Below, piece after piece: positions 9,864 to 20,219 of a stretch of 64,000 nucleotides of DNA. The first letter of the stretch is position 1. The number at the start of each line of letters is the position of its first letter. A program made the translations under genes and the position numbers. The DNA lies in contig CAJZBQ010000018.1 of assembly GCA_914767885.1 (NCBI GenBank), positions 62,001 through 126,000 of the forward strand. The letters run 5' to 3'. Source of the stretch: Blepharisma stoltei. Its lineage: Eukaryota; Ciliophora; Heterotrichea; Heterotrichida; Blepharismidae. Below the pieces are notes generated by a model. That model was not told the DNA's origin and searched no databases. It saw only the letters and a list, made by a program, of their open reading frames with translations.

Positions 9864-10943
9864 ATGGCCCACCGTACAAATCCATTCACCCAAGAGCTCA
9901 TCGAGACAGCTAGAAAAATTGCTACCCCTGGCAAAGGAATTTTGGCTGCTGACGAGTCGACTGGAACCATTGGCCAGCGTTTTTCCAAGATCAATGTCGA
10001 GAATAATTACGAAAATCGCCAAGCTTACAGATCTCTCTTGTTCACAACCCCAGGCATCGGACAATACATCAGCGGCGTCATCCAATACGAAGAAACCCTC
10101 GATAACAAGCTGGAAGACGGCACTTCCCTCCAAGTTGTCTTACAAAGAGAAGGCATCGTCCCTGGCATCAAAGTCGACAAAGGGACTGTAATCATCCCAG
10201 GCACTGATGGAGAAACAGCCACCCAAGGCCTCGACGGTCTCGCTGAAAGATGCAAAACTTATTACGAAAAAGGCTGTAGGTTTTCCAAATGGAGAGCAGT
10301 CTTAAAAATAGGGCCAAATGCTCCTTCAGAAAGAGCCATTGAAGAAAACGCACATACCCTTGCGAGATATGCCGCAATTTCTCAAGCTAATGGGCTTGTC
10401 CCAATTGTGGAGCCTGAAGTCCTTGCAGACGGCACCCATACCATTGAGGAATGTGCTGAGAAAAGCCAAAGAGTTTTTGCAGCAGTCATGAATGCCCTTC
10501 ATATCCACGGAATTTTGTTTGAAGGGATGCTTTTTAAGCCAAATATGATCACTCCAGGCATTTCAGCAGCAGAAAAGGTAAGCGCTGGAGACGTCGCATG
10601 GAGGACTGTGCAAGTCTTATCAAGAACTTTGCCTGCAGCTGTGCCTGGAGTCATGTTCTTGTCAGGAGGACAAAGTGAAGAGGAAGCTTCTTTAGAATTA
10701 AACGCCATTAATGCGCTGCCAGACGTAAAAAGACCTTGGACCTTGAGTTTTTCATTTGGAAGAGCTCTTCAAGCTTCGTGCTTAAAGGCATGGCAAGGAA
10801 AACGTGAAAATGTTGAGGCTGGGCAGGCTTCCTTTATTTCAAGGGCTCAAGCTAACTCTCAAGCAACTCTTGGGCAGTATCAAGGAGGAGCAGGCGGAGA
10901 CGGAGCCAGTCAGAGTTTATACGTGAGCAATTACGTTTATTAA
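9864..10943 (+). CDS. fructose-bisphosphate aldolase, class I
   Basis: A complete 359-residue enzyme cleaving fructose-1,6-bisphosphate to GAP and DHAP in glycolysis. Family features seen: [12 protein letters not shown] near residues 24-35; K142 in the SKWR segment; E183/E185 in VPIVEPE; the Schiff-base lysine K225 in [12 protein letters not shown]; the phosphate-binding [11 protein letters not shown] at about 265-275; and the C-terminal tyrosine (NYVY) required in class I enzymes. No IES, intron or UGA. The codon choice is more GC-rich than its neighbours, fitting a highly expressed gene. It converges on the next gene with a 30-bp gap. Confidence 0.98.
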   Translation: MAHRTNPFTQELIETARKIATPGKGILAADESTGTIGQRFSKINVENNYENRQAYRSLLFTTPGIGQYISGVIQYEETLDNKLEDGTSLQVVLQREGIVPGIKVDKGTVIIPGTDGETATQGLDGLAERCKTYYEKGCRFSKWRAVLKIGPNAPSERAIEENAHTLARYAAISQANGLVPIVEPEVLADGTHTIEECAEKSQRVFAAVMNALHIHGILFEGMLFKPNMITPGISAAEKVSAGDVAWRTVQVLSRTLPAAVPGVMFLSGGQSEEEASLELNAINALPDVKRPWTLSFSFGRALQASCLKAWQGKRENVEAGQASFISRAQANSQATLGQYQGGAGGDGASQSLYVSNYVY

Positions 10944-10973
10944 GCTAATTCTTAGTTGATTTATCTGAATTTT

Positions 10974-11282
10974 TTAAAGATCTGCCTTTTGTGACTCGAT
11001 ATGCTCGGTCTCATAGGTATGCTCAGCCCCATGGCTGCAGCCACAGCCACCAGATGTTTCATGGCTTTCTTGGTCTACAGATTCATTAATGGCCTTTTCT
11101 TCGTGGCCATGGTCACATTCTCCTTCTGAATGATGGTGATCTTCAGCATAATGATCATGAGCATGGTCATGGGCATGGTCGTGGTGATGGCCATGATCAT
11201 GATGATGGTGGTGATGCTTACCATAATGTCCTAAAGCAAGAGAGATAAGAAGTAGCAGTACAAAGAATTTTGCGAAACCCAT
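10974..11282 (-). CDS. secreted histidine-rich protein, 102 aa
   Basis: Begins with a clear signal peptide (MGFAKFFVLLLLISLALGHYG). Residues about 20-65 are dominated by His with Asp/Gly/Ala (HHHHHHDHGHHHDHAHDHAHD), followed by a Cys-His patch (GGCGCSHGAEH). The composition suggests binding of Zn, Cu or Ni in the secretory pathway or outside the cell. This is inferred from composition only, since no named family is recognised. Complete, uninterrupted, and tail-to-tail with aldolase. Confidence 0.8.
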   Translation of the reverse strand: MGFAKFFVLLLLISLALGHYGKHHHHHHDHGHHHDHAHDHAHDHYAEDHHHSEGECDHGHEEKAINESVDQESHETSGGCGCSHGAEHTYETEHIESQKADL

Positions 11283-11344
11283 TTATTATAAATTCTTACT
11301 ATTCTCATATATGCAAAATAAATTAAGAACGTATTGCCTATAAA

Positions 11345-12723
11345 TTAACCATTAAAATTAGAAATTTGATGAAGAATTTCTGCTTTTTCTGCAGCGTCAG
11401 TGCTTCTTAATGCTAAAATGTCATTAGTTTGCTGAATATTTATCTGTGCTTCAGCAAACACAATTTCTTTGAATTTATATAGGCAATGCCTTTGAGTAGC
11501 GCGCTAAGCGCCCGAGACTTCCTGATGAAGTCTGGGCAGTGGTTTGACCAGCTGATGTTGGTCAAACCAACATCCAAAATGACAAATTCTTCTCATATAG
11601 AAGATTTGTCAAATTGGATGCTGGTTTGACCAACATCAGCTGGTCAAACCACCGCCCAGACTTCGTCGGGAAGTCTCGGGCGCTTAGCGCGCTACTCAAA
11701 GGCATTATCTATACAATTCCTGCAGTTTTGACTGAAGCATCACGATTTCATTGCAAACTTCTTCATTTGCCTTTTCAGGTTGTGAGGCCTAGCTATCAAT
11801 TACTTCAAATTTCTCAATTTCCATGTTCCTCTGCAAGCTATCCAAGCTCTCCTCAGCTAGTTTTATTGACTTCTGTTCAACTTCTCTTGCATATCTTAGC
11901 TCGTTTTCATGCTTTTCGAGCTCTGCAATTTCTAAGTTTCAGTCTTTATTATATTTATTCAAAGTCTCCAGAAGTTTTTCTTTTGCTTGTCTGATCTCTT
12001 CAAGTCTTGTTTCTTGTTCCGAAATCCTTGATAAATAATCGTCAAAACTTTCTGATTTTTCTTCCACAGTCTGAATGCCTGATAAAATTATTTCTTTATC
12101 GGAGTTATACTGTGTTTTATAGTTATCAAAAATGCACTTAGAGCGAACAAAACCATTAGAAAAATCGCCATTTTTTGACCAAAAACCCACCCTCCGTGAG
12201 TGAACAAAAATTTTTTTAATAGAAAAAATTTTAATGGAAAAAAATTTTGATATATAAGTGATAATTAGTATAATGAAATCTAGAGCTAATTCTGTTTAAT
12301 TTTAAACAAATTGCGTTTTTAAACATAAATTTTGCAAATTAAATTAATATTTGCTTCCCAATTTTTGCAAATTAGGATTTTTTTAAATTTCGAAAAAAAT
12401 ATTTTTTATAAAATTTATATATAATTTTTTTTTTAAAAAAAAAAAAATTAACCCCCCTCCGTGAGCGAACAAAAATTTTTTTGTTCGCTCACGGAGGGGG
12501 GGGGGGGAGTTAGATTTGTTTTTTTAATGAAAATTCAGGAGGCGGTCTGTTTTCTAAGTCAGTTGATTTTGAAAAATTCCTTGGAATTGAAGAATGTGAA
12601 GCAACTTGTTTTGTGAAAGGGTTTGTTGTAGAGAGCTTTTGAGATCTCTCTGATTTCGATAGCTTGTGGTCAGGTATGTCATCAAATTCTTTTCTTTGCC
12701 TTTTCAAATAAAATAAATTCATC
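11345..12723 (-). CDS. coiled-coil protein split by a MITE, an intron and a hairpin IES
   Basis: Starts at ATG 12723 (MNLFYLKRQRKEFDDIPDHK) and ends at TAA 11345. Order on the minus strand: N-terminal polar part to LKKQI; a MITE at 12139-12509; a coiled coil (ISEQETRLEEIRQAKEKLLE...); a 15-nt intron at 11789-11803; a further coiled coil; a palindromic IES (11478-11713); then the C-terminal FAEAQINIQQTNDIL... part. About 246 aa after removal. One UGA is read as Trp after NKYNKD. The intron and hairpin junctions are in frame; the MITE junction is unclear (see findings). Only 22 bp separate its ATG from that of the divergent chitin synthase gene. Function unknown. Confidence 0.7.
11478..11713. 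mobile_element. IES made of a long near-perfect palindrome (234 bp)
   Basis: The arms run from AATGCCTTTGAGTAGCGCGC to its complement near 11700, with only a few mismatches and a short AT-rich centre near 11585-11605. Each arm contains GGTTTGACCAGCTGATGTTG. TA copies at 11478 and 11712 give an in-frame join (LYKFKEIVF). Confidence 0.75.
11789..11803 (-). other. 15-nt spliceosomal intron
   Basis: Minus-strand GTAATTGATAGCTAG. It contains the in-frame TAG; removal keeps the coiled-coil frame. Confidence 0.8.
12139..12509 (-). mobile_element. BogoMITE-type MITE, copy 1 (one end truncated)
   Basis: Reverse orientation. The right end is complete (GTTCGCTCACGGAGGGG...AGTTA). The left end lacks the poly-C and CTCCGTG part and begins directly at GAGCGAACAAAACC after CTTA. 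About 371 bp. Confidence 0.85.
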
Positions 12724-12745
12724 TTTATTAGGTAAATTATAGATA

Positions 12746-15700
12746 ATGGAAAGAGTTGACAGCAGCACAGATGCCTCTCCCAAAAACTTCCCATGGTGTG
12801 ACTATCAGCCTCTCCTTCTTAACAAAACTGTTACTAATCGTCACGGAAAGGGAACTAAAGTTAAGCGAGGCCTGGAATCTGTTAATGGTTTCAGGCTTAT
12901 CGACCCAGAGTTAAAAGAGATCGGGATTTTGGAAAAATCGAAATCAATGTCCCCTCATTTTAGAGGCTGCGACTTATTGATAGGAATTTTTATCCAGTCT
13001 GAAGGAGAGCCAGACTTTTCTAAAACCCTTAAGGCAGTCATTACTAATATTGAGTATTTCCTTGAAAATAATCACTCAGTCGTAGTTGTAGCGATACTAG
13101 ATGGACTTACAAAAACAGTCAATGAGAAATCCAAGAAAAAGATTTCACAAAATGAGGTAACCCAAATAGGGCTTAAGCCTTATTCAAGTTATTTTGAAAT
13201 TGGAAAAATCGCAGATAAATTTCATTTCGACACTACTCCAAATGAAAATTCAGCTAATTATATATCAAATTATAGTGGGAAAAAAGATGAAGATGAGATT
13301 GCTCATGCTTTTATGCATTCTAACTGAAAAATGGAAACAAATCAGAAGTATCCAATAGATTTTATATTTTGTATAAAGGAAAGAGAGGCTGGGAAACTCA
13401 ACTCTCATTTGTGGTTTTTTGGAGGGTTTTGCCAACATATTAATCCCCGGTATGTAATTTTGCTAGATGCAGGCATCAAGCCTTCAAAAAATTCTCTAAC
13501 TTAACTCCCCCCCCCCGTGAGTGAACAAAAAAATTTTGTTCACTCACGGGAGGGGGGTTAATTTTTTTATATTTAAAAAAAATATTTTTTTTTCGAAATT
13601 TAAAAAAATCCTAATTTGCAAAAATTGGAAAGCAAATATAAATTTAATTTATAAAAATTTATGTTTTAAAATGCAATTCGTTCAACATTAAACAGAATTA
13701 GCTCTAGATTTCATTATACTAATTATCATTTATATATCAATTTTTTTTTCCATAAAATATTTTTCTATTAAAAAAATTTTTGTTCACTCACGGAGGGTGG
13801 GTTTTTGGGCAAAAAATAGCGATTTTTCTAATGGCTTTGTTCACTCACGGGGGGGGGGGAGTAAGTATCTTTATATTGCGATGAGGAATGATGAAAATAT
13901 AGCAGGGTGCACAGGAGAAATGAAACCAAAAGCGAGCAGCTGTAACAAGCTCTTTGAGTATGCCCAGAGGTCAGACTACAAATTTATTTATATGTTTGAC
14001 AAAGGCTTAGAAAGTGTTTTTGGTTACATTTCAAGTCTCCCCAGCAATTTTAGCGCATATCGATGGGGGCCACTCAATATGAAAATTTTGCTTGAGTCTC
14101 ATTTTAAATCCATTTGTAACCCTAACGAAATTGATTTTATGAACTCTAATGTCTATTTATCTGAAGATCGCCTACTCAGCTTGTCTCTTTTTGTGCAAGA
14201 AGATAAAAAATACATTTTAAGGTACGTGAAAAGATCAAAGGCCACAGTAAATGTGTCTAATAAAGTGTACAAAATAATGATACAAAGGAGAAGGTGAATC
14301 AATGGAACATGATTCATTCTTCTTGAGTCAATTAAAAAGACAGGCTTTGTCATTAAATGCAAAACTGCACACTCCCCTTTAAGAAGATTCTTATTTTTAA
14401 TACAAATGTTTTTGTATTTAACCAATTTCTTTTTTTCTTGGCTTATCATTGGGTTTTTTGCTGTATTTTTATTAGGCGGGACTCATAAATTGAATTTGGA
14501 TATGTATGTGCTGAATATATTGATGATCATATATGGGCTTCTGCTGTTTTATGTTTTAATCATATCTCTTGGGGTCTCTCCAAGAAAGCTAAAAAAGGTT
14601 GATACGTCGCTGACACTTGTTGCTTTTATTTTATTTCTAGTTTCAGTTGTAAGCTGTGTAGTTATTGGAATATTTTGATTGAGAGATAGTCAAGGGTCAG
14701 AACAAGTATATATATATTCATTACTAGTAGTTGGGATCTTATTTATCTTAAATATTATGTTCTATTTAGAAGTTTTTATCAGTATGTTCCATTATCTTGC
14801 ATTGATACCTATCTTAGTCAATATATGCATGATATAGGGTTTTCCCTTATATAGCCGGGCTGTGGATTTTTAACGGAATCCTTTGGCTGGTGGAGTCAAC
14901 TCAGTACTTTGGTCGGACTAGCTCACCTTAGGTCCCACCAGCCAAAGGATTCCGGACAGAATCCACAGCCCTTGCAGGGTCTATATAGGGGGAAAACCCT
15001 ATATATGCAATTTGCAATCTTCATGATTGTTCATATGATCCTCAAAAAATGACATTCGATGAGGAAAAAAGAATGAGGAAATTCCAGACTTTTCGGTCTT
15101 TTTGGACATTGATATGAATTGCGTCGAATGGAATCTTCACGTATTTTATGTTTATTATGATAGAAAAAGAAATCGGCACAGTTTTAATTACAGTTAGCAT
15201 GATTGGGATGATTAATTTGTGTGTGAGGTTTTCTGGAGGGCTGGGTTATCATATTCAGGAATGATTGCTTGATAAGAAATGCTCACTCCCCCCCCCCCCC
15301 TCCGTGAGCGAACAAAAAAATTTTGTTCGCTCACGGAGGGGGGTTAATTTTTTTTTTTAAAAAAAATTTATATATAAATTTTATAAAAAATATTTTTTTT
15401 CGAAATTTAAAAAAAATCCTAATTTGCAAAAATTGGGAAGCAAATATTAATTTAATTTGCAAAAATTTATGTTTTAAAACGCAATTTGTTTAAAATTAAA
15501 CAGAATTAGCTCTAGATTTCATTATACTAATTATCACTTATATATCAAAATTTTTTTCCATTAAAATTTTTTCTATTAAAAAAATTTTTGTTCACTCACG
15601 GAGGGTGGGTTTTTGGTCAAAAAATGGCGATTTTTCTAATGGTTTTGTTCGCTCACGGAGGGGGGGGGGGGGGGGGTCAGAAAATTATCCAACTGAAATT

Positions 15701-16270
15701 AATTCTGACCCTCCTCTGATAGAGCCTGATTCTAATTTGCCAGATTTAGACAAAGAAGAGGACTCTCACGAAAATGATAGGTTTCGAATATAGAAGTTTC
15801 CGATGTTTGGCGCTGTAAGGCCGATAAATTCTGATCGGAATTTATCGGTTGGTTGCACCAAATCAATGCCTTGGTCGGACCAAAAAGCGATTTGGTCCGA
15901 CGAACTTGGAAAGCTCCTGGGAAAATGTCTGCGCTTTCAGCGCTATATAGAGGAAACCTCTATATAGCGCTTTCCCGAGGATGGCGCAGAATGGCGCCAT
16001 CCTCGGGAAAGTCAACTAAGCATCCACACGGGAACTGGGAGTTCCACGTGTGGATGCCATTTTTGACATGTGGGATCCCAAACTTCCACATGTCAAAATG
16101 GCATCCACACGTGGAACTCCCAGTTCCCGTGTGGATGCCTTCCTGGCTTTCCCGAGGATGGCGCCATTCCGCGCCATCCTCGGGAAAGCGCTATATCTAA
16201 TCCTGTTGCTTTTAGGCCAAGTGAACTTCGAGAGCATCAAGCTTCCTTTAGAAATTATGATCGAATTTAA
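12746..16270 (+). CDS. CHS: chitin synthase, interrupted by four IESs
   Basis: Membrane glycosyltransferase family 2 enzyme making chitin from UDP-GlcNAc. Seen in order: VVVVAILDGLTK; LNSHLWFFGGFCQHINPRYVILLDAG (the WFF...LLDxG core); AMRNDENIAGCTGEM; YLSEDRLLSLSL (the EDR motif); QRRRW followed by INGTW (the product-binding motif, whose W is UGA); then at least four hydrophobic membrane segments and an acidic C-terminal tail ending NYDRI. IESs: a MITE at about 13502-13866, a hairpin at 14835-15003, a MITE at 15286-15679 and a composite palindrome at 15791-16195. Removal gives about 730 aa. The last three joins are in frame; the first needs a right-hand TA four bases outside the MITE. Probably used for cyst wall or pellicle chitin (inference). 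Confidence 0.92.
13504..13861 (+). mobile_element. BogoMITE-type MITE, copy 2
   Basis: In the chitin synthase gene, flanked by TAA on both sides. Hairpin left end (GTGAGTGAACAAAA fold-back), AT-rich middle with TAGCTCTAGATTTCATTATA, right end CACTCACGGGGG...AG. It is more diverged than the other copies (GTGAGTG instead of GTGAGCG). Confidence 0.92.
14835..15003. mobile_element. palindromic IES, 169 bp
   Basis: Ends TATAGGGTTTTCCC / GGGAAAACCCTATA; the inner arms carry TGGCTGGTGG...CCACCAGCCA. TA-to-TA removal joins CMIYAICNLHD of the chitin synthase in frame. Confidence 0.8.
15286..15676 (+). mobile_element. BogoMITE-type MITE, copy 3, TCA pointer
   Basis: 391 bp with a CTCC...poly-C left end and a poly-G right end, flanked by TCA at 15283-15285 and 15677-15679. 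Removal leaving one TCA joins KKCSENYP in frame; the flanks carry no usable TA pair. Confidence 0.9.
15791..16195. mobile_element. composite palindromic IES (hairpin element plus nested palindrome)
   Basis: Left part 15791-15965 is a copy of the TATAGAAGTTTCC element. Right part 15961-16195 is a long palindrome with GCGCTTTCCCGAGGATGGCG arms and an inner inverted repeat around GGAACTGGGAGTTCC. TA at 15789 and 16194 give an in-frame join (FRISNPVAF). Confidence 0.8.
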
Positions 16271-16563
16271 ATAGTTTTGCATTTAGGACCTAGTATAATT
16301 AATTTTCTGAATTATGCATCATTTATGGTACAATATCCTCTAGAATCGTTATTCTAAAAGTCTTCACCATAAAACTTTCTTCACCTGCATCAAAAATTAC
16401 AAAACTGCTTTCATTTATGATCAGTTTCATAAGAAGTATTTTTTCCTAATTAAATTTTAAATTAAATTTTATTGCTACCTTAAGCTGATGCTATTTAATT
16501 TAATTAATAAAAATCCAAATTAGGCTGCATATTAAATTTAACTAAAAGTTGAAATTTAAGTAA
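16271..16563. other. AT-rich intergenic region
   Basis: Separates chitin synthase from the next gene; no feature seen. Confidence 0.5.
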
Positions 16564-17195
16564 ATGTCCACTGAACATTTTATCAGAAGAATTAATCTAT
16601 TGAAGCAAGAAAAAAAATCCCTTGAAAAATTGCTTCAAAGTACAGAAGAAGAAGTTTTGAAAATAATGAAGAAAAATTCTGAAGAAAGCTGAAGAGTGAA
16701 ACAGTTGCTGGAATCAGCTTTGCCTCTTAGTAATGAAAGTAGTCGTAAAAAGCCAGGAGGAATGATAGAAAATTCTTCACAAACTGAAAATAGTTTATAC
16801 CTTATAGGGTTAAATCTGTAAAAAAATATATATTATAGAAATTTAAGTTAAAAAATAATATTGGGTATTTAAATTTCCATAGGATAGCAACACTTTATCA
16901 TGCGATTGCCCTTGAAGAAGAAATTATTACAGTTAAAGAAACACTCATAAATATAGCTACTAATCATAGAATGATGAAAAATAAGCTTGAAAGGAGAAAA
17001 AAGAAAAATAAAGTGTTTGAAGACTTAATAAAACAGTATCAAGAAAGAGTCGAGAGTTTAAACAGAGAAAAAGTTAATTTGAGAAATAAAATCGAAGAAA
17101 AAAGAGAGGAGCAAGGAGCCATGATTGAGTATGTTAGGTATGGGGATTTAATAGTTGATCCTGTGCCTTGTGTTTTTAAAATTCAGAATGAATAA
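16564..17195 (+). CDS. small coiled-coil protein split by an 80-bp IES
   Basis: ATG 16564 (MSTEHFIRRINLLKQEKKSL). One UGA is read as Trp (EESWRVKQ). The frame stops just after 16806; removing the TA-bounded 16805-16886 segment (80 bp) joins ENSLYLIATLYHAIALEEE in frame. The remaining part is a Lys/Glu-rich coiled coil (residues about 110-165) and a short C-terminal segment ending CVFKIQNE. About 183 aa in total. No family recognised. Confidence 0.75.
16805..16886. mobile_element. IES, 80 bp, TA pointer
   Basis: AT-rich, with TA at 16805 and 16885. Same length as the IES at 5599-5680. Confidence 0.75.
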
Positions 17196-17997
17196 ATAAT
17201 TTTTGATTTTTTTAGTTAATGTAAATAAATTCTCATATTTTTTAAAATTTTTAGCAAAATTTTCAGCAAATTGTAATAAATCGAATATGGCAATTAATTT
17301 TTAATTTAAAATGCATGTTCATCAAATAGCATTATTTTAATTCAAAAGCCATCATAGTTTATTGAAATTAAGCTAAATTATCAATTATTTATTTTTAAAA
17401 ATTTTAAAATAATTTATCTTTATCATTTTATCTGCATCTACATAACTAAAAAATAATAAAATTAAATTATTATTTAAGCTTCTAAGTTATGATTCCTTAA
17501 TGCAGACATAGAAAAATAAATTCCATATTAAAAATGACAGAAGTTCATTTCTAATTGAAAATTTTGCTTCAGCAAATAAGCTTCTATTTTTTTTGGAACG
17601 CCAACCGCAATCAATATTATTCAAGAACAGGATAATATTATATGCAATAAAAATTATGAAAAAATAATTCTGAAAATGCAGCTCAATAGTCTATTAAAAG
17701 ATTTACCTTGATTTAAAATTATATTTTATTTTAGAAATTAATTTAATTATTCAATCCTTTTTAAACGTTAATCAATTGAGTGGCAGCCATATTAGCTTGG
17801 ACTTGAAGAGAAATAATTAAAAGGAAATAGTAGAATTAGCAAAAATTCAAAAGTATTTAATAATTTATAAGAATATTTAGAGCAATTTAACTATTTGTAG
17901 TTAATATTTTAAAATAAATAAAAAACATTTTTATCAATTTTTTAGCTTCTATTACAATAATTAGCACCTTTTACTTCAAAAATATAAATAGAAATAC
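17196..17997. other. gene-free AT-rich region
   Basis: About 800 bp of A/T-rich sequence with no convincing frame or repeat before the MITE at 18001. Confidence 0.55.
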
Positions 17998-18000
17998 TTA

Positions 18001-18386
18001 CTCCCCCCCCCCCCTCCGTGAGCGAACAAAAAAAATTTTGTTCGCTCACGGAGGGGGGTTAATTTTTTTTTTTAAAAAAAATTTATATATAAATTTTATA
18101 AAAAAATATTTTTTTCGAAATTTAAAAAAATCCTAATTTGCAAAAATTTGGGAAGCAAATATTAATTTAATTTGCAAAATTTATGTTTTAAAACGCAATT
18201 TGTTTAAAATTAAACAGAATTAGCTCTAGATTTCATTATACTAATTATCACTTATATATCAAAATTTTTTTCCATTAAAATTTTTTCTATTAAAAAAATT
18301 TTTGTTCACTCACGGAGGGTGGGTTTTTGGTCAAAAAATGGCGATTTTTCTAATGGTTTTGTTCGCTCACGGAGGGGGGGGGGGAG
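18001..18386 (+). mobile_element. BogoMITE-type MITE, copy 4
   Basis: 386 bp, near-consensus. Flanks TTA on the left and TAA on the right: the one complete copy whose 3-bp flanks disagree. Confidence 0.95.
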
Positions 18387-18874
18387 TAAGCAAACTATTC
18401 TCTGAGTCCATGCTGTCAAAACGTCCTGATACTACTTAATCTCTGATTTTGAGCCAGAGCAACTTCTTCTCAAAGGTGCCTTTTTGATGCAATTCCTCCA
18501 TTTACCCAAATAAAAAGTATAAATAAAATTAGCTTAGAGAACAAAATTTTTTTGTTCGCTCACGGAAGAGTGTGGAGTTATCAATTCCTATTGGAATTAT
18601 TTATAAAAAACAGTGGCAATTTTTAAATTATTATTTATGTAGATTGGCTTTCTATAAATATAGAAATTTGCAAATGTCGCCATTGCAAAAGAAATAGTCT
18701 AAATATAATATACTCATATTTGTTTTAAATCATTTCTCTCATTTATCTTTATTTTAAAAGAAAATATATATCTAAAATCATTAATGATTTGGTCTTAAAT
18801 TATATGTAAAAAATTATTTTAATATATTGCTATCTCAGCTATCTGTGAGCAAACAAAAAAAATTTGCTCGCTTA
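18387..18874. repeat. decayed MITE pieces
   Basis: A remnant terminal hairpin at about 18538-18575 (GAACAAAATTTTTTTGTTCG) and a half hairpin at about 18844-18874 (TGTGAGCAAACAAAA). The complete copy at 18875 sits directly against the latter, suggesting insertion into an older MITE. The rest is AT-rich. Confidence 0.6.
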
Positions 18875-19262
18875 CTCCCCCCCCCCCCTCCGTGAGCGAA
18901 CAAAAAAATTTTGTTCGCTCACGGAGGGGGGTTAATTTTTTTTTTTAAAAAAAATTTATATATAAATTTTATAAAATATATTTTTTTCGAAATTTAAAAA
19001 AATCCTAATTTGCAAAAATTGGGAAGCAAATATTAATTTAATTTGCAAAATTTATGTTTTTAAAACGCAATTTGTTTTAAAATTAAACAGAATTAGCTCT
19101 AGATTTCATTATACTAATTATCACTTATATATCAAAATTTTTTTCCATTAAAATTTTTTCTATTAAAAAAATTTTTGTTCACTCACGGAGGGTGGGTTTT
19201 TGGTCAAAAAATGGCGATTTTTCTAATGGGTTTTGTTTCGCTCACGGAGGGGGGGGGGGGAG
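18875..19262 (+). mobile_element. BogoMITE-type MITE, copy 5
   Basis: 388 bp, flanked by TTA on both sides (18872-18874 and 19263-19265). Confidence 0.95.
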
Positions 19263-19351
19263 TTAATGAAATTTGCAAAACCCTGAAATCCGCTGTTAAA
19301 AATAAATTTTAATAAAAAGTCAAAAAAATAAAAATGGCATAATAATTTACT

Positions 19352-19580
19352 TATAGGAATTGCCCGAGGATGGCGCTATCTTGCGCCATCCTCGGGCAAT
19401 TCAAAAATGGCCCCACACCGGGAATTGAACCCACGTGTGGGGCCATTTTTGGTGCGTGTAAGTCGATGCTTGCCACACACCAAAAATGGCCCCACACGTG
19501 GGTTCAATTCCCGGTGTGGGGGCCATTTTTGAATTGCCCGAGGATGGCGCAAGATAGCGCCATCCTCGGGCATTCCTATA
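19352..19580. repeat. nested palindromic element
   Basis: Ends TATAGGAATTGCCCGAGG / CCTCGGGCATTCCTATA. Each end carries its own small inverted repeat (GAGGATGGCGC...GCGCCATCCTC), and an inner pair of arms holds AAAATGGCCCCACAC. Same design and the same GAGGATGGCGC module as 15961-16195. It lies between genes. Confidence 0.8.
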
Positions 19581-19658
19581 ATTCAAAATGGTTATTTGTA
19601 TCATCATGTCTAATAATTAAATCCATTAATACCTAAATAAAACTCACCTATAAGTAAA

Positions 19659-20219
19659 CTATTTCGTCGACCCATCTCTTGAATCTCCCGCTTCCCTGTC
19701 CGTTTGCTTTTTTCTAACACGCTTTTTTCTCTGAGGTGATGGGTTCTCTTCCAGAAACATCCATTCCCAGGCCACTCGCTTAAACTTTTCCTCGAGGGTG
19801 ATTTTATCTTTCTCTTCACCCTCTTGTTTATTTTTACTGCCAACATCCCGCTTACGCCTTCTCTGCCGCTTAACCGAAATCTCAAACTGAGTAAAATAGT
19901 CTTCATCAACAGGGCTTTCTGTGTAGCGCTGACAGTTTTTCATTTCCTCTGCAATAGATTCCTTAAGTCCTGAAGATGCATTACCCAAGTCTAGTTGAAG
20001 GCTGGACAGGAAATCATAATACCCCTTCTTATCAGAGTTCCCTAATGTATCATATGCGTTCGAAATTTCCTGGAATTTTTTGTTATTTACTTCAGGATCG
20101 TCTAAATTTTTATCAGGGTGATATTGCCGAGCCAGTTTATAATATGCTTTCTTAATTTCCGTAGGGTTTGCGTCCTTATCAACATCTAATACCTTATATA
20201 AATCATCATTTTCATCCAT
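19659..20219 (-). CDS. DnaJ (Hsp40) domain protein
   Basis: 186 residues. The N-terminal J domain (about 5-70) has [25 protein letters not shown] and an intact HPD at 34-36, which stimulates the Hsp70 ATPase. There is no Gly/Phe region and no zinc finger, so it is a class C type. The C-terminal half is basic with KRQRRRKRD and RKKRVRKKQ clusters that could be nuclear localisation signals. Complete, with no IES or UGA. The substrate is unknown. Confidence 0.9.
   Translation of the reverse strand: MDENDDLYKVLDVDKDANPTEIKKAYYKLARQYHPDKNLDDPEVNNKKFQEISNAYDTLGNSDKKGYYDFLSSLQLDLGNASSGLKESIAEEMKNCQRYTESPVDEDYFTQFEISVKRQRRRKRDVGSKNKQEGEEKDKITLEEKFKRVAWEWMFLEENPSPQRKKRVRKKQTDREAGDSRDGSTK

Noticed and set aside
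15605-15660. Recurring short ORF start (MGFWSKNGDFSNGF) seen in many places, apparently a protein family
   Set aside because: It is the translation of the conserved MITE terminus (GGTTTTTGGTCAAAAAATGGC...), present wherever the MITE is. It is not a gene.
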